Shown: positions 34,780 to 44,169 of the stretch, one piece after another
Layout of the letters: each line of letters begins with the position of its first letter
Position numbering within the stretch: the stretch's first letter is position 1
Origin: Micrasema longulum
Lineage: Eukaryota > Arthropoda > Insecta > Trichoptera > Brachycentridae
Reading direction: 5' to 3'
Assembly (NCBI GenBank): GCA_022494885.1
Contig: JAGVSM010002758.1
Location: 124,001 to 188,000, forward strand
Length of the DNA stretch: 64,000 nucleotides
Translations under genes and position numbers: made by a program
The notes under the pieces: generated by a model
Seen by the model: only the letters and a program-made list of their open reading frames with translations
Database searches by the model: none
What the model was told of the DNA's origin: nothing

Positions 34780-35040
34780 ATTTCCAAAGTTGATGTATCC
34801 GGAGCGCAGCGCGCCGCGGAGAGTAGAGAACGCCGTGTGCCGTGTTCGGACGGTTTTCTATTTTTAACCAGCGCGGCGCGGCGCTCGCAAACACCGCTTC
34901 GGTGGCGCCACAGGCAGCCCCCTCCCCTCCACTTCCTCCGTTCTCCTGCACTCCTGGTAGCGCCGTCCCAAGGGCAGCACAGCGCCATATGATTTAGTGG
35001 GCGTATTCGCTGCATCACCGCGCTTCATCAAAAGATGCCA
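34780..35040. other. CpG-rich island
   Basis: About 260 bp with GCGCGCCGCGG, GCGCGGCGCGGCGCTCGC and GGTGGCGCCAC, sharply bounded by AT-rich DNA. Minus-strand frames of 80 and 96 codons overlap and show no domain. Candidate regulatory island or promoter. Confidence 0.35.
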
Positions 35041-35217
35041 CGAAATATATATTTTATTTCTTTCATGTTTAGGACGTTTGTGCTATATGGGTTTTTTTAG
35101 TGATTCGTAAATTAATAAATTAGAGTGTAGTTGTGTAGGTAAGTTGGTTAACTGCAACGTTTCGTATCGTTTTGTTTATAAAAAGCAATAATTCATATTG
35201 AAAGAAAGATAATATTA

Positions 35218-35933
35218 TTTATTTATTTTACAGAAACAAACAGTCGACAATGATATAATAGCATAAAAAAGATACGGTTTAAAGACAGACCAGCGAAGTT
35301 TCTAAATAAAAATCATACACATTAAATTGTGGTACAACAAAAGGGTGTGTTTATGTGTATTTGTATGAGAGTAAGTGTAAAGGTGTGTTTTTCTGTGTTT
35401 GTGTGGGAGTAAGTGTTCAAGTGTGTGTAAGTGTGAGCATCATTAAAAAACAAGTGGGATCCTATCACAGCCAGAAATAATGAGTCTTATACCCGTATGC
35501 AGAGACAAACCTTAAGGTGAGGAAAGTACATTCTATTGTCTTCACCTTGGGGTTATTCTCTGCATTTAAAATTAGAATGTACCTTCCTTACCTTAAGTTT
35601 TGTCTCTGCATACGGGTATTAATTTATTTAAAAATTATTTCTAATATACTAAGGGGCGTGTTAAATATATCAATAGAAAAAAAAAGCATTATAGTTAGAG
35701 CAAGAACGATAAAGAAAAGAGTGTTGTGCATAGTTAGTGCTACAGACTGGCAGATGGAATAAATACTTATTTCTTGTCACGCGAAAGGGGACATTAAGAT
35801 CAATTTTGGAGAGTATGTTAAAAGAGTCTACTTTATTATTTAATAATTTATATAAATATCATAATTTAGATATAGTGCGTCTATTATGTGTTCTTCAAAT
35901 AGTAATCAAAACCTTTTTCTAAAAATATATTTT
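35218..35933 (-). pseudogene. LINE ORF2 C-terminal fragment with GT-rich 3' UTR
   Basis: Minus strand near 35905-35640: YKLLNNKVDSFNILSKIDLN, VPFRVTRNKYLFHLPVCSTN, YAQHSFLYRSCSNYN and FFFSIDIFNT, matching the minus-strand LINE at 60350-61150 (VPGYRTRHTNLSLFH...RTNYAQNSPL). Its 3' UTR is CA-rich in sense (plus-strand GTGTGT-rich, 35340-35440), also shared. A Harbinger-like MITE (35490-35618) splits it. The reversed tail starts near 35218. Confidence 0.75.
35490..35618. mobile_element. PIF/Harbinger-like MITE inside a LINE
   Basis: 129 bp with inverted repeats of about 45 bp (left TACCCGTATGCAGAGACAAA, right its complement), flanked by TTA on both sides (35487-35489 and 35619-35621). It interrupts the minus-strand LINE fragment, so it inserted later. 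Confidence 0.8.
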
Positions 35934-35936
35934 TTT

Positions 35937-36110
35937 TTACTAGCTTTTACCTACGGCTTCACTCACGTGGTATAAGGGAAAAATTAGTTTTGTCGTTTAG
36001 CAGTAAAAAATTTCGCGATGGAATGATATATTTTTCGGGATTGAAAGTATCTTGGTCTTTCAAATATCGCCATGAAAGAAATACGACGATCCGTTAGTCT
36101 ATGGCGCATA
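35937..36110 (+). repeat. Common insect repeat end
   Basis: ACTAGCTTTTACCTACGGCT followed by TCACTCACGTGG resembles a very common lepidopteran repeat end of the type ACTAGCTTTTACCCGCGGC. Recognition from memory; not verified. Confidence 0.4.
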
Positions 36111-36957
36111 GCATCGTTATTCTGTTCACAAATCCAAAATCCTACTATCAAACCAAACTAACCATAGACAAAGCGAGTCAATTATTTGTTTATGTATTTA
36201 TTTTTATATTAACGGTTCAAGGAACCTTTTACAGTAAAAAGTTTACAGAAATAATCACAGCAGTGAACAATTCACTATGTAATATATAATATGAAATATA
36301 ACTATATGATTTGACTGAATAATTAAAACTAGTTAGTAAAACTAGTTAGTTAAAGTAAAATATTTATTTAAAAACCTACAAAAAAGTAAAAAAGAAACGT
36401 AAAATATCCAAGGTGACGTATAAAAGATGACAATTAAAGTGAGAAAATCTTATGCTCTAAATATAAATATAACAAAGTTAAATTAAGAATAATTTAACAT
36501 AAACATAAAGTGGCTAGTATTTAGCTAGGTAATAATGAAAAAGAAAAAAAAATACTACAATAATACTTTATAAATAATACGTTTTTTGGATCAATATGAA
36601 AGCTTAAATAATTTTGATAACACCTTTATTTTATCAGTTGGAATTTGGCAATAAATCCACAAATGTATAATTTATATATAAAGAAATAAACAAAAATACG
36701 TATCCAAGAAAACAAAGGTAAATTTAATAGTATATTTAAAAATAAAATCATTCCTTTTCTAAAAAATAACAAGTGAGATACATTATAGAAATTTTAGGAA
36801 TTAGTTACATATTATTAATATTTAAAGCATTAACTTTGTGGTCAAACATTTTACTAAATGTTTTTAAATATAATAATTTACAAATTGATTATTTTTGACA
36901 TCCCACCTTACCGCCTTCTCATTTTCAAATAATGTCGCTCCTTGTTGATGTATTATA
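36111..36957. other. AT-rich, LINE-tail-like, no gene
   Basis: From about 36185 a reversed tail (TGTTTATGTATTTATTTTTA) leads into very AT-rich DNA. A 13-bp tandem duplication AAAACTAGTTAGT lies at 36328-36353. 36818-36840 (AAAGCATTAACTTTGTGGT) resembles the Penelope-like sequence at 4.74 and 44.17 kb. Confidence 0.35.
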
Positions 36958-37127
36958 TATTTTTTTCATTGTATTTTTTTTTAATTCGGGAAGAAAAATA
37001 AGTATCCTATTTTACTTCTCACCTCTCTGGCTATCCCTATGCAAAAAATACATATGTCAATCGGTCGCACCGTTGAGACGTGAAGGAAACACAAACAAAC
37101 ACACTTTCGCATTTATAATATTAGTAC
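36958..37127 (-). mobile_element. Helitron-like lepidopteran repeat fragment
   Basis: Minus strand: TACTAATATTATAAATGCGA, AAGTGTGTTTGTTTGTG, TTCACGTCTCAACGGTGCGA, then TTTTTTGCATAGGGATAGCC. This series is familiar from non-autonomous Helitrons widespread in moths and butterflies (Lep1 type). Same family as 49838-50062 in the other orientation. Confidence 0.6.
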
Positions 37128-37186
37128 AGATGTCGAAAATGTTTTTTGTGTTTTTTTTTCAGCTAATGAAATATATAGTGTAAGTT

Positions 37187-37650
37187 AGGTAAAATGAAAA
37201 ATATCATGATGTACGAAGCTTATGTTAAAATCAAATCGAGCTACATGATCGCCTTCTCGCCACCCAGACAAAACATACATAACAAGGACACAAAGACAAC
37301 AAAATAAAATAATTAAATTAACATACAACTTAATCTACCTGACCCCTACGATTTAACTGTAAGAAAAAACACACCAGTTTAACATAAAAAACTGAACGAA
37401 AATTGAGACGTTAAAAATTGTACACAAAATTGCACTGGGAAACATATATGACGGTGATATAACATTAACCAATAATGCAAACATACACAAATATAATACC
37501 AGACAACAACAACACTACCGCATTAAAAAAAACTAAGACAAACGTAGGACAGTTAAAAATACTATACAATGGACATAAACATAGTTTAAATTGAACGTAG
37601 TTATGCAGAAAGCAGCTAGCCATAGAAAAGTGAAACTGAGATAATGGCAC
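37187..37650 (+). pseudogene. LINE ORF2 C-terminal remnant
   Basis: KNIMMYEAYVKIKSSYM (about 37197-37248) and RTQRQQNKIIKLTYNLIYLT (about 37280-37340) match ILMYEAYVKIKICYM and RLQRQQNKILKLVYDLPYLT of 8880-9838. Otherwise decayed. Confidence 0.65.
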
Positions 37651-37678
37651 CTTAGTGAGAAGAGTGAATTATCAAATC

Positions 37679-37860
37679 TATTTATTTATTTAACTTTCTG
37701 AACGTAATGTTATTTGTACATTGGCGGGCTTATTGCCAAATGGCAATTTCTTACAACCAACCAATAAAATAAAAGTTTTATTTTTATAATTCAAGTTACA
37801 TAACATATTCAATAGAAATAAACGTATTTGTTTATAAATTACCTTAAATCAAAACTATTA
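37679..37860 (-). mobile_element. LINE 3' terminus
   Basis: Reversed tail TATTTATTTATTTAAC, then ATTGGCGGGCTTATTGCC, AATGGCAATTTCTTACAACC, matching the 3' end of the LINE at 28375 (GGCGGCCATATTGCC, GGCAATTTCTTCCTACC). Truncated before any coding. Confidence 0.5.
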
Positions 37861-37992
37861 CTCAATGGGAAAAAGGAAAAAATCTACACAACAGTTGGAA
37901 TGCTTTTGACTTTGACAAATGATTAACAATGAATACATTCGTTTTTTTGGTATTACAAACAAGAATCTTATTATGTATTTGAACAGTGTAAA

Positions 37993-38580
37993 TCATGATC
38001 TTAATAGTGTATCACTGTGGCTAAAAATTAATAAATTAAAATTAAATGTTAACAAAACTAAATATATGAATATAGGAAACAAAAGAATAGAAATTACACC
38101 ATCAATTGTAATAGAAAATGAAAAACTTAATGAAGTCACTGAAATTAAATATTTAGGTGTAATGTTGGATTCAAAACTTACATTTCACCAAAACGCTAAG
38201 ATGGTAATAAATAAGATTGCAAAAAAAAATCAATTTTGGGAAGGATCAGAAGATTTATTGATAAGGACTCCTGCAAAACTATTTACAAAGCAATTATTGA
38301 ACCACACGTTAACTACTGTAGTAGCATTTTATTTTTATCAAACAAAGAAAACATAGATAAACTAACTGTATTACAAAAAAAAGCCTTTAGAATCATTTTG
38401 AAAAAAAACAGATATACGAGGGTAAAGTCGATGGTAAATGAAATGAAATTATTAACATATAAACAAAGAATATTTACAATACAATGATATTTGTTCATAA
38501 AATTATAAACTCTAATAAAAAAACAGAATTTTGGAAAAAAATTGATCGGAACCAGCATGAACACGATCACAATACTAGAG
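37993..38580 (+). pseudogene. LINE RT fragment lacking both ends
   Basis: Aligns with 25638-26226 almost base for base (LKINKLKLNVNKTKYMNIG to the ACACGATCACAATACTAGAG junction). It stops there without its 3' tail, exactly where the second chimeric copy begins. Differences from its neighbours are mainly A- and T-run lengths. Confidence 0.8.
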
Positions 38581-39870
38581 GTCTATTAGATGTTTTCGGC
38601 GCCATGAGAAATTTCGGGCAGTTTCACAGTTGACAAAACCTACTGACAACTAACAATATATTATTCTACGATCAAGAATCAACATCGGGTTTCTAAAATA
38701 ACATGGATTGTAAGCCTTATTGAAAATGAGTATTTCCATACAAGGTCAGACTATTATCTTTCGGGTCGTGAAGTTAAAGGTAAGAATCCCGTTGTATATG
38801 GTTGCAGGTTGCAGGTTGCAGTGTGTTGTGGTGTTCGGTGTCTAGTAATTTATATTATGTCATGCTACTTCGCATGCAACTCGCTGTCATATATACATAA
38901 ATGATATTTTCGAATCATTAAAATATTCAAAAATAAGACTCTTTGCAGATGATGCCTTAATATATACATCGGGAGAAAATTATAAATCAATTATGGACAG
39001 ACTAAATTATGATCTTAATAATGTATCACTGTGGCTAAAAATTAATAAATTAAAATTAAATGTTAACAAAACTAAATATATGAATATAGGAAACAAAAGA
39101 ATACAAGTTACACTATCAATTGTAATAGAAAATGAAAAACTTAATGAAGTCACTGAAATTAAATATTCAGGTTTAATGTCGGATTCAAAACTTACATTCC
39201 ACCAAAACGCTAAGATGGTAATAAATAAGATTGCAAAAAAAATATCAATTTTGGGAAGGATCAGAAGATTTATTGATAAGGACTCTTGCAAAACTATTTA
39301 CAAAGCAATTATTGAACCACACGTTAACTACTGTAGTAGCATTTTATTTTTATCAAACAAAGAAAACATAGATAAACTAACTGTATTACAAAATGAAGCC
39401 TTTAGAATCATTTTGAAAAAAAACAGATATACGAGGGTAAAGTCGATGGTAAATGAAATGAAATTATTAACATATAAACAAAGAATATTTTACAATGCAA
39501 TGATATTTGTTCATAAAATTATAAACTCTAATAAAAAAACAGAATTTTGGAAAAAAATTGATCGGAACCAGCATGAACACGATCACAATACTAGAGAAAA
39601 GAACGAAATTAGACTTCCATTTAGGAAAAAGGCAAAGTCACAAAATTCAATTTTATTTAAAACAATTAAAAGGTATTACGAAATGGAAAAAAATATTTAT
39701 GAAGAAAAAAACATATCAAAATTTAAAATAATGGTCAAGACATATGTGATAAACAATTTATAAATTAAACATATTTTCAATGTTATTATTAGAACACACA
39801 TAACAATATGTATGATATGTGTGCCCTACTTTAAGATTTAAATAAAATAAAAAAAAAATAAAAAAAAATG
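38581..39870 (+). mobile_element. Chimeric LINE derivative, copy 2
   Basis: Same 317-bp head (38581-38897) and RT body as 25211-26490, same first base, ending in an A-rich tail near 39868. The head reads MSISIQGQTIIFRVVKLK in one frame followed by a consensus-like donor AAAG|GTAAGA (38779), and contains a GTTGCAG triple repeat near 38805-38822. Whether the head is host-derived is unknown. Confidence 0.75.
38993..39763 (+). CDS. LINE RT thumb/C-terminal ORF, 256 codons
   Basis: An uninterrupted frame: RT palm end and thumb (LKINKLKLNVNKTKYMNIG, then YSGLMSDSKLTFH where the related copies have YLGVMLDSKLTFH) and the C-terminal domain (IIEPHVNYCSSILFLSNKEN, YKQRIFYNAMIFVHKI, KAKSQNSILFKTIKRYYEME). 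In frame upstream of the ATG lies YINDIFESLKYSKIRLFADD, so the frame opens further 5'. It lacks the endonuclease and RT motifs A and B, so it cannot act alone. Whether it is translated is unknown. Confidence 0.55.
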   Translation: MDRLNYDLNNVSLWLKINKLKLNVNKTKYMNIGNKRIQVTLSIVIENEKLNEVTEIKYSGLMSDSKLTFHQNAKMVINKIAKKISILGRIRRFIDKDSCKTIYKAIIEPHVNYCSSILFLSNKENIDKLTVLQNEAFRIILKKNRYTRVKSMVNEMKLLTYKQRIFYNAMIFVHKIINSNKKTEFWKKIDRNQHEHDHNTREKNEIRLPFRKKAKSQNSILFKTIKRYYEMEKNIYEEKNISKFKIMVKTYVINNL

Positions 39871-39879
39871 AATTTTAAA

Positions 39880-40670
39880 GCACCGTAAGATTTTCCTAGT
39901 CCTGTGGGTGTTTTCTGCAAATTGTGAAATTCTGTTTTTGCTATCGGCACTATTTTTAGAAGGTGATTTTTACAATTGTTTGTATGAACGCGGTCTGGCT
40001 GTTTTTAGCAGAACATAGAATTGATCTTACTGGACCCGATAACACCAATATCTCATTTTTTCGAAATTGTGGACCGGTTGCTTTCTGCATAACTACGTTC
40101 AATCATTGTCTCGAGTGTGAACATTTTTTTCGGTGTGTGCATGAGCGTCCTACATTAATATACAAAGAAATTGACAATATTTCTGTACATACTTTTGGTT
40201 CACCCAATAAAATAATTAAATAAACACTATTATGACTTACCCTTACATGAAAAATCACACTGGAGACAAATTTAAATTCTGAAAAGCCACATGATGACTG
40301 CACTAACCAGACGAGGCATAACGTGACCAGACCTTATAATTTGTTGTTTGGAATCCTCGATATAAAATTTATATATCACAACTAGATAGTTTAGATTCCT
40401 TAAACTTCTGGATCGTAAATCTCTTACATATTTTGACTCGTATGAAGACTCTTCTTCCTTTCATAGTTTAACTTCCCTTACTAAACGTAGAAGCATTTCT
40501 GATCTGTCTTTCCTCTTCAAAATTTTATCGATAGTCCATATCTCTTGGAGCGTATTTCAATCAATTGTCCCGTAAAGTCAACACAAGTTCATTTTTTATT
40601 TGTAATTCATTGCCCCAAAAAAATATGTTCAAAACTCGTTTATTTATCGTAGCTGCTCCAAATTTAACAA
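39880..40670. other. No gene recognised
   Basis: An 86-codon frame at 39963-40223 has no known domain and no splice or promoter context. Nothing repeated was seen. Confidence 0.3.
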
Positions 40671-40732
40671 TGTTTGATTATGTCCAAATGCTTGCAGACA
40701 GGCTGGATTTCCTCCCCAGGGAGTTGTTCGTA

Positions 40733-41243
40733 TTTAAATTTATTTCAACAGAGAGGGAAAAAGTTTTTGAGATGGGAATATGGAAGTCTAGGCATTTACA
40801 GGGCTTATGACCTGTCATTGGCTGGTTTAAGTGGCCACTTTACACACTGTGTAACATTCACCATTCTGCCCATGTTTGAACATCCACATTTCCTCAACTC
40901 TTCCATCTATTGACTTTTGTGAAGTGAAAGAGCTGAAACCTTAGAAAGAAGAAGTATAAAAATTGGAAAATTGTTTCCGGGCGTTGCCTAGTAGGTGATT
41001 TGGTTCAGCCGGATGAATCTCACCCACGTGATAGAGGTTTCAGCTCTTTCACTTCACAAAAGTCAACAGATGGAAGAGTTGAGGAAATGTGGATGTTCAA
41101 ACATGGGCAGAATGGTGAATGTTACACAGTGTGTAAAGTGGCCACTTAAACCAGCCAATGACAGGTCATAAGCCCTGTAAATGCCTAGACTTCCATATTC
41201 CCATCTCAAAAACTTTTTCCCTCTCTGTTGAAATAAATTTAAA
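40733..41243. repeat. Foldback family A, near-perfect palindromic copy
   Basis: Two 210-bp arms (40733-40942 and 41034-41243) are near-perfect inverted copies around a 91-bp spacer. Each arm runs from TTTAAATTTATTTCAACAGA through TAAGTGGCCACTTTACAC to AAGAGCTGAAACCT. Left of it, 40683-40732 matches the family's outer segment. Little divergence between arms implies recent origin or gene conversion. No transposase. Confidence 0.85.
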
Positions 41244-41261
41244 GCTCCAAATTTAATTTAC

Positions 41262-43060
41262 TTTGTCCCCATTTAGATATTTTTAGTACAAAATTTTGTG
41301 ACTTAAAAAAAAAAACTTTTTGAAACACTGTAAAATGAAAAATTTGTCAGCGTGTAAGTTTATGTTCCTTTAATTATGTTTATTTTATTATTATATCAAA
41401 ATTTTGAATTGGTCAACTATATTATGAAAATCCCTCTCCTGCACTCCTCCACTCTATTTCCTCGTCCCTCGACCCTTCTTTCGAGCTCTTTTTTTTTCTT
41501 TTCTCATGTCTTAAATAATAAATTATTTTTCTCTTTACTGTGTAACATGTTCTCTCATTATATTTGTGAAAAACTTTAACTGGATGTACGTACTCTTTTT
41601 TATATTTTGTATTCTTATATAACAACTGTTGTTTTTCCTTGATAAATAAAAATAAAATAATATTTCTGTATAACCCTAAGAGGTTTTTAAAAATAATAAA
41701 TAAATAAAAAATGTAAATAAAATATATCGATACATATACTGCATATTATATTAAAAGAAGGTTCCAGTACAGAGTACAAACTATTATTTTGTACGCTTAT
41801 CTACACTCAATTATATTTTGTATATACACATAAGTACCTATATGTGTGTGTAATCTAATGTTATCAGTATAAGATACGAAATTGTACGTCAATCAATCTA
41901 AACGAATTTTGCACATCTAATTTTCCATTTTATGCATATAACACACATAATATTGTAATTATTTTAAGTAATGACTACTGTTTTATTTTAGATAATGACT
42001 ACTGTATTTGTCGAGTGTACTTATATCACGGTTCATATACCTAATAATACATATACAGCTCTTTTATCGTGGCGTTATCCTTATCAAATCAATCGTTGGG
42101 ATCAATTTATGAGAAATTTCTATAGATTATTCACACAATTGTTTGCAAATATTATTTTTTAATTGATTCAAATCGCTGGTATTGACTGAAAAATTATTTT
42201 TCTCAGTGCTATAATCTTACATTTTCAAATATTGTTAATGAGTATCTTCTACGAGTATTGTTCTAACTTTTATCAAATAATAGTCTTATTTTGCTATAAT
42301 CGGCGTAAATTATATGATTATATTTATTTATTTTATATTATACGGTTAGTTAACAAATATACATACTAGAAAACACACGATTTAAAGGTATTCGTCGATA
42401 CAATACATGCAAAATCTTAACTTATAAAATTACACAATATAGACATTCGTTGATTTTTTTCATGTTTTTTTAATTTTCTTATACAGTATACAATACAATT
42501 AAAAATATGTTGGTATGAGTGTACTTATTAACTAAGATTTATTCCTGACAGATTAAAAATTATTATATTCCTATTAGAAATTATGTAAAGTGTATTATTA
42601 AACACTCTTTTGTTTTTAGATACCTGTATTTCAAAATACCTCGTCTTTTGTTTAATGTAACATGACATTACAGCTCCGTTTGCGAATGAATTTTTAGCAC
42701 AGTCTTAAAAATACTGTTTTGTAAATAAAGTTTATTTTCGTGAAAATATTTTATTTTTCTGTTATTATTCCTTTGGCTCCAATTTGCATAATACACTGTA
42801 AAAGTTATGCAGAAAATTGTATGAATTATGAGGTTAGAGTTTAATTATAGGAATTTAAAAAAAATCGTTTTGTATCAGGACTCTGGGTATGTTTAAATCT
42901 AGGACTCAATTTCGTACAGTGCAAAAATTATAGCTAATATTACTTTTTTAACTTAACACTTCTTGACACTAAGTAGAACCTAATTATTGCAAAACTTTTT
43001 TACGCGTCAATCATATTCAACTCGAAAAATAAATGCATAATATATAAATTATGTATAGGT
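41262..43060. other. No gene; AT-rich with possible LINE tail
   Basis: A reversed-tail-like TATATTTATTTATTTTATAT at about 42320 may mark a minus-strand LINE 3' end. Frames at 41376-41625 lack domains. No other signal. Confidence 0.3.
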
Positions 43061-43067
43061 AACTAGT

Positions 43068-43544
43068 CTCCAGGAGCTCAATCACAGATAACTATCGACA
43101 TGCTAAAAAACGTGCTAAGTATTTGAGCGATCACCACGAACAATCATGAACACGCTGAAGTTAAAGCGGTCGCGTTGCAAAACGCCATAGATAAGTTCCG
43201 TATCCGTAGTCCGTGGTCAAACGTCAAATCAAAAAAGTCAACACGCGTGTAATCTCGTGCCGGTTTGTTATTTCGTTTTAAAGTTACAAACAATTACTAT
43301 GGCGACTGCTTTTCTTAACATTTGGCTTGCCGACCGCCGGCTAAATGCAATACGGCACTCGAGAAAAATCGAAAGAAGGCGTGTGCGAGATTCAACCAAT
43401 CCTCTTGAACTGACCGAAGTTGAATTTCGTTTTGCAACGCGACCGCGATAACTTCAGCGTGTTCATGATTGTTCGTGGTGATTGCTCAAATACTTAGCAC
43501 GTTTTTTAGCATGTCGATAGCCATCTGTGATTGAGCTCCAGGAG
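43068..43544. mobile_element. Foldback family C, copy 1
   Basis: Arms of about 107 bp (43077-43183 and 43429-43535) pair with few mismatches: GCTCAATCACAGAT ... TATCGACATGCTAAAAAACG ... GCGTTGCAAAACG. CTCCAGGAG occurs in direct orientation at both edges (43068-43076 and 43536-43544), overlapping the arms by one base; it could be a 7-9 bp target duplication as made by Mutator-like elements. The centre holds GTGCCGGTTTGTTATTTCG and ACATTTGGCTTGCCGACCGC, also found at 59.3-59.5 kb. The 64-codon frame inside is not a gene. Confidence 0.75.
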
Positions 43545-43699
43545 TGCAATTATGAATCTTCTCTACCACCTAGAGCCCTAGAGAGTGGTTAATTTGGGGA
43601 TATTTATTTTTTTCATGCTACTAAGTTTTTCTTTATATATGGCCACACTGATGATTACACGTCAAAAAATATGAACACGTGAAATCAAACATGATGATT

Positions 43700-43815
43700 T
43701 TCATAAAATAAATAAAACAACTTTGTTTTTAGCCACTAATTTTTATTTTTTACCGACCGGTTTCAAAGCAAACAAGCTTCTTTGTCAAGGTTTACGTAAC
43801 TAATGAATTGATTCC
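43700..43815 (-). mobile_element. Penelope-like tail with degenerate hammerhead-like hairpin
   Basis: Minus strand: ACC, TTGACAA, stem AAGC/GCTT, then GAAA, the palindrome CCGG, TC and GGT, followed by TAGTGGCTAAAAACAAAGTT. The core differs from CUGANGA at two places, so activity is unlikely. Nearly identical to 4848-4945. Confidence 0.5.
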
Positions 43816-43886
43816 TTTTTATTTTATTTCTATCATGTTCACTAAATACCACACGTGGACCCAATAAATCAAGTGTTTTTTTTCTC

Positions 43887-44150
43887 TTACACGGGTGGTA
43901 ATCTGATATCATTATTTTCGAAGTAAGCCAGGAGAGGACTAAAAGAAATATTGTTTATTTGGTTATTAATTATTGTTTTCTTATTATGAATCGCTTTTTT
44001 AATTTCTAAGATTTCTAAGTTGTCTAATTTTAATATTTTATTTTTAACATAAAGTACTTTTAATCCAGTGCCTTTATTGAAGTTATGATTATTTTCAGAT
44101 GATTTGTTATGTAAAGTTGTTTTATTTATTTTATTATAATGAATAACCAC
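43887..44150 (-). pseudogene. Penelope-like C-terminal (GIY-YIG region) fragment
   Basis: An 87-codon frame: KTTLHNKSSENNHNFNK, LKVLYVKNKILKLDNLEILE and IKKAIHNKKTIINNQINN. This follows the pattern of the C-terminal endonuclease region of Penelope-like elements (a T.L..H/S..NH.I/F segment, an R/K-lined E.L.I helix, then IN.Q.N). Full RT is not present. It lies directly upstream (minus strand) of the tail at 43700-43815, supporting one element. The first codons recur at 4743-4785. Confidence 0.5.
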
Positions 44151-44169
44151 AAAGTTAGTGCTTCAAATA

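Noticed and set aside
37993..39870. Simple tandem duplication of one LINE copy
   Set aside because: The two parts have different starts and the left lacks the 3' end; the join is at the first base of the chimeric unit, so a template jump fits better.
39963..40223. 86-codon frame as a host gene
   Set aside because: No domain, no splice sites, AT-rich context.
43257..43451. 64-codon frame
   Set aside because: Lies wholly inside foldback element C and is not kept in copy 2.
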